A stretch of 64,000 nt of DNA. Origin: Deltaproteobacteria bacterium. GTDB taxonomy: Bacteria; Desulfobacterota; Syntrophia; Syntrophales; UBA2210. The notes beneath the pieces were generated by a model. The model worked only from the letters and a program-made list of their open reading frames with translations, was not told the origin of the DNA and did no database searches. Position 1 is the stretch's first letter. Every line of letters begins with the position of its first letter. Made by a program: the position numbers and the translations under genes. The stretch is taken from contig JAFGTS010000003.1 in NCBI GenBank assembly GCA_016933965.1, positions 1-64,000 of the forward strand, written 5' to 3'. Of the stretch, positions 61,228-64,000 are shown piece after piece.

Positions 61228-63291
61228 TCAGGAATGAAAGCCTCTGCGGTAGCGGTCCCGCAATTCGGCTATCTTGCCCTTGTTCCAGCCGGAAACCTTG
61301 GAATAATACCCTGAGATGCGGGCGATGCCTTCAACGGTTTCGGCGCCGCAGCCGGGGCAGCGGTCCGCCAGCCCCCGTGCCGTTCTTCCGCAGGTGGAGC
61401 AGGTGGTGAATTCCGGGGAGACGACGATCTGGCGGTTCGTCGTTTCCCGGAACGCCCGGGCGACCAGTTCGGCGATGCTCCCCGCATCCGCCCCTTTTTC
61501 ATCGAGCCAGAGATAGGTGGCGGTGTTTCCCTCTATGAAGGGGTGGAACATGCCTTCCAGGGCGACGCGGTCGAAGGGTGCCAGGGGCGCCGAGACACTG
61601 CAGCAGGTTGAATTGGTGTAGTACAGTTCCCCCCGGGCGATGTTTCCGCGGATAAAATGCCCCGACCGGGGTGAATAGTGTTTCAGGTCCAGCCGCGCGA
61701 AACGATAGGCCGTTGTTTCCGCCGGAGACTGGTTCAGGATGACCCGGAGACCCTTCCGCCGGGAAGCGCCACCGGCGATCTCCTGCAAGGCCTTGATGAT
61801 CCTGAACCCCAGCCGGCGGGCTTCTTCCGAATCATGCAGATGTCCGCCGCAATGAATGGCGACCAGTTCGTCGAGTCCCACCATCCCCAGGAGACAGACG
61901 GCGCTGCCGTTTTGAAAATAGGGCTCGTCGCTGTATGAGCCGGTGAGCAGCGACAGCGGACCGGCCTCGCCCTGGGCAAGAAGGCGGTCGATGAAGGCCT
62001 TCTTTTCCATGTGGGCCCAGAGCGCCATGTCGGCCGTTTCCATGAGCAGGTCGAAGAGCCGGTCATCGGAGCCCTCCGCCCGGTAGCCGAGCCGGGGAAG
62101 GTTGATGGACACGTTCTGCAGGGCCGCGTGCCGCATGTTCCACGGGGCGCTCCCCCCTTCACCGTCCTGCTCGTCGGAAACGCGGAAGGTCCCGCACTCT
62201 GAAAGGGAGAGACAGCCGCCCCGGTCGAGGATGAAGTGGGTGTTTCCCTTCTCGGCGGCGACGGCGCATATCTTTCTGAGAAATTCCTCACTGCCGGCGG
62301 TCCGGAAGAACGCCTCCGTTATGTGCACGAAAGGACGGGGAAAGACGAAGGGCTGCCCCGCCGCGTCACCTTCCCTGAACACATCGAAGATCGCTTCGGC
62401 GAACCGCTGGGATTCCTGTTCATAGTCCCCGTATGTTTTTCCCGTGTACTGTCCCCCGGGGCCGATGGCCGGAAGGGACGCGAACCGGTCGGGAACCTCC
62501 CAGAAGAGGTGAATGTCCGTGAAGATCGTCTGCCCGCCCCTGCCGACGGCCTGCTGGGCGAACTCGTAGAGAAGCATCTGCGCGATCTGGCGGACCCGGT
62601 CGTCGCTCAGGCCGGCCAGGTAGGGGGCGAAGTGGATGTTGACGCCGTCCCAGCCGATGGCGCCGGAGAAATTGCCTTGCAGGGCCGCGGCGAAACGCAC
62701 CATGTGCGCCAACAGGGTTTCCGCGCGCATGGCCGGTGTCGCCACGGTAATGGAGTGGGGCAGGTTCAGGCCGAACTTCTTGATGCGTTCGAGGGACTGG
62801 CATGAACAGTATGGACGGTCGATGTACCCGAGATTATGGATATGGATATCCCCCCGGGCATGAGCGTAGGAAACGTCGTCGGAAAATACGTTCAGGAGGG
62901 CGTATTCCTTTTTTATTCCCTCGGCCAGGGTCAGGTTCGTTCCCTCGGGACTGTGGGGGATGTTCGCGTTCTCCTTGTTGCTGTAAAAAATGAGCTGCTC
63001 CACGTCATAGAGCGGGAAGCCGAGGCGGGCGTGCATGCGCGATTCACCGTCGAGGCCGCGTTCGATCAGCTTCGCGTCCACCAGTTCCCGGATCAGGGAT
63101 GCCGTGAGGACCTCTATCCCCGACGTGGCTATCTGGCGCTCGACCTCGCGGCTGATGTCCTCGGCCGTTTCGCGCTCCACGTTCGTTTCCCGGATCAGGG
63201 CGTCGACGATGCGCTGCCGGTTCCAGCCCGTAATGTCTTCCTGGGAACTTCGGACAAACAGTGTCAGGTCCGTTGTTTCGGTTCCGCCCAT
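61228..63291 (-). CDS. nrdD: Anaerobic (class III) ribonucleoside-triphosphate reductase
   Basis: A 687-residue glycyl-radical enzyme. Residues ~5-95 are an ATP-cone. The catalytic body includes HIHNLGYIDRPYCSCQSLE and NSTCCSVSAPL. Near the C-terminus a zinc site, CSTCGR and CPGCGAE, precedes RISGYYSKVSG with the radical glycine. It makes deoxyribonucleotides without oxygen. Its activating radical-SAM enzyme NrdG is not next to it within the window. Length and order fit non-enterobacterial NrdD forms. Confidence 0.96.
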   Translation of the reverse strand: MGGTETTDLTLFVRSSQEDITGWNRQRIVDALIRETNVERETAEDISREVERQIATSGIEVLTASLIRELVDAKLIERGLDGESRMHARLGFPLYDVEQLIFYSNKENANIPHSPEGTNLTLAEGIKKEYALLNVFSDDVSYAHARGDIHIHNLGYIDRPYCSCQSLERIKKFGLNLPHSITVATPAMRAETLLAHMVRFAAALQGNFSGAIGWDGVNIHFAPYLAGLSDDRVRQIAQMLLYEFAQQAVGRGGQTIFTDIHLFWEVPDRFASLPAIGPGGQYTGKTYGDYEQESQRFAEAIFDVFREGDAAGQPFVFPRPFVHITEAFFRTAGSEEFLRKICAVAAEKGNTHFILDRGGCLSLSECGTFRVSDEQDGEGGSAPWNMRHAALQNVSINLPRLGYRAEGSDDRLFDLLMETADMALWAHMEKKAFIDRLLAQGEAGPLSLLTGSYSDEPYFQNGSAVCLLGMVGLDELVAIHCGGHLHDSEEARRLGFRIIKALQEIAGGASRRKGLRVILNQSPAETTAYRFARLDLKHYSPRSGHFIRGNIARGELYYTNSTCCSVSAPLAPFDRVALEGMFHPFIEGNTATYLWLDEKGADAGSIAELVARAFRETTNRQIVVSPEFTTCSTCGRTARGLADRCPGCGAETVEGIARISGYYSKVSGWNKGKIAELRDRYRRGFHS

Positions 63292-63360
63292 GATCTCATG
63301 TGCCTCCTCCGCTCTTCTCGTGGAACAGCGGTTCCCGGCGGTGATGGTCCAGCCGGGCGA

Positions 63361-64000
63361 TCAGATATTGGTTTTGATGGTATCTCCGATCGATCCAAGG
63401 GACGTCTCGGCGGCGGCGGTCAGTTCCCCGTCGTAGGCGTGGTTGAGGGAGAAAACCCGGAAATGGACGATCCGGGCCGGGATGAACCGGTAGATCTCCT
63501 GCAGCGGCTCCAGTGATATCCTGTTGGTTGAGGGATTGAAGATCGTGATCCTCCGATCCTGCTCGACCATTGGATTGACGGGCCGCGGGTCCTGCGTCGC
63601 CAGGTCGACCTTGAAGCGGATGCCCCGCAGCCGCGGCGGCAGCTTCTGCCGGATCTGTCTTTCATAATCACCGGCTTCGGCGAAACGGGCTCCCTTCTGT
63701 ATCTGGTCGATGGAAAGTTCGGCGGCGAAGGACATCTTCCACTTCACCTGCCGCTGGTAAAGTTTTTCCCATTCCTGCGCCAGCTTCCTTTTCCGCCGGT
63801 CCTTGAGACGTTTCCATCCCTCTACCTCCCGGTAGAGCTTCCATTCGTCCAGATCGAGGTAAGCATCCAGGTCCTTCAGGGGGTTTCCCTGGATCATCAG
63901 CTCCATTGTTTCCCGGAATATCTCCTGGAGATGGAGATCGATGGCGCGCGTGGTGCGGTGGTAATAGACATTGGCATACAGGTTAAGGCGGGCGTTGAGG
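63361..64000 (-). CDS. C-terminal part of an HD-superfamily phosphohydrolase-like protein
   Basis: The frame enters from the right edge; 212 residues are visible before the stop. LNLYANVYYHRTTRAIDLHL followed by QEIFRETMELMIQGNPL is typical of the helix after the HD metal core in dGTPase-like proteins of the COG1078 type. The metal-binding His/Asp residues would lie beyond the window. The rest is charged, with a basic segment (KRLKDRRKRKLAQEWEKLY). A start at 63906 suggested by an internal Met is rejected since homology runs through it. It may regulate nucleotide pools, which would suit the nrdD neighbour. Confidence 0.68.
   Translation of the reverse strand, partial: LNARLNLYANVYYHRTTRAIDLHLQEIFRETMELMIQGNPLKDLDAYLDLDEWKLYREVEGWKRLKDRRKRKLAQEWEKLYQRQVKWKMSFAAELSIDQIQKGARFAEAGDYERQIRQKLPPRLRGIRFKVDLATQDPRPVNPMVEQDRRITIFNPSTNRISLEPLQEIYRFIPARIVHFRVFSLNHAYDGELTAAAETSLGSIGDTIKTNI

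Overview
The window reads as chromosomal DNA from an anaerobic bacterium, most likely of the Desulfobacterota (former Deltaproteobacteria). The support is gene content: a multihaem cytochrome c/cytochrome b pair, many Fe-S proteins including HdrB- and FrhB-like ones, indolepyruvate:ferredoxin oxidoreductase, acyl-CoA carboxyltransferase, three crotonase/HAD beta-oxidation-type proteins, class III (anaerobic) ribonucleotide reductase and short dispersed repeats of the kind common in that phylum. This is inference; no rRNA or tRNA gene is present.

Layout. 1-5.9 kb: an M24-family protein behind an AraC-type regulator, a carboxyltransferase, a cis-CaaD-like tautomerase and two small envelope proteins. 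6.3-8.6 kb: an eight-haem cytochrome c whose reading frame is interrupted by one in-frame TGA followed by a bacterial-SECIS-like hairpin, and translationally coupled to a cytochrome b. This is the most interesting signal in the window and fits a selenocysteine-containing octahaem tetrathionate reductase family protein. 8.7-14.5 kb: serine hydrolase, citrate synthase, orphan HATPase, and an operon of two Cys-rich ferredoxin-like proteins around a membrane protein; a 3' remnant of fhs follows at 14.7 kb. 14.9-28.6 kb: a crotonase; a long minus-strand run (ArsA-like ATPase with three unknown proteins, ketopantoate reductase, class V aminotransferase, amidohydrolase); CstA; a RecD/Pif1-type helicase with a WYL tail; DUF6765, alpha/beta hydrolase, SCP2-like protein and a second crotonase.

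28.6-39.4 kb looks accessory: a Fic protein bracketed by two copies of a ~100 bp palindromic repeat, with a consensus promoter inside a four-site operator-like array; a two-component system; a 59-aa protein sharing a tail motif with a neighbouring 3-hydroxyacyl-CoA dehydrogenase; a CPBP protease; and two HNH nucleases, one with a probable sulfur-binding domain. 37.7-45.7 kb: a sigma-54 activator divergent from a small protein and a complete RND efflux operon, with three operator-like palindromes between them.

45.8-64 kb: a secreted HEXXH protein with a clipped CFI-box tail, lutABC plus larA (lactate oxidation and racemisation), a convergent frhB-like/iorA/iorB operon, a divergent HdrB-like protein, grpE/dnaK, gmhA, nrdD and a truncated HD-type protein. 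Together these suggest lactate, aryl-pyruvate and acyl-CoA oxidation feeding ferredoxin and quinone pools, with a periplasmic cytochrome branch for sulfur or nitrogen oxyanions.

Three dispersed or tandem repeat families (at 2.25/5.93/10.2 kb, at 28.8/30.6/34.5 kb, and at 47.7-48 kb) are described with coordinates.
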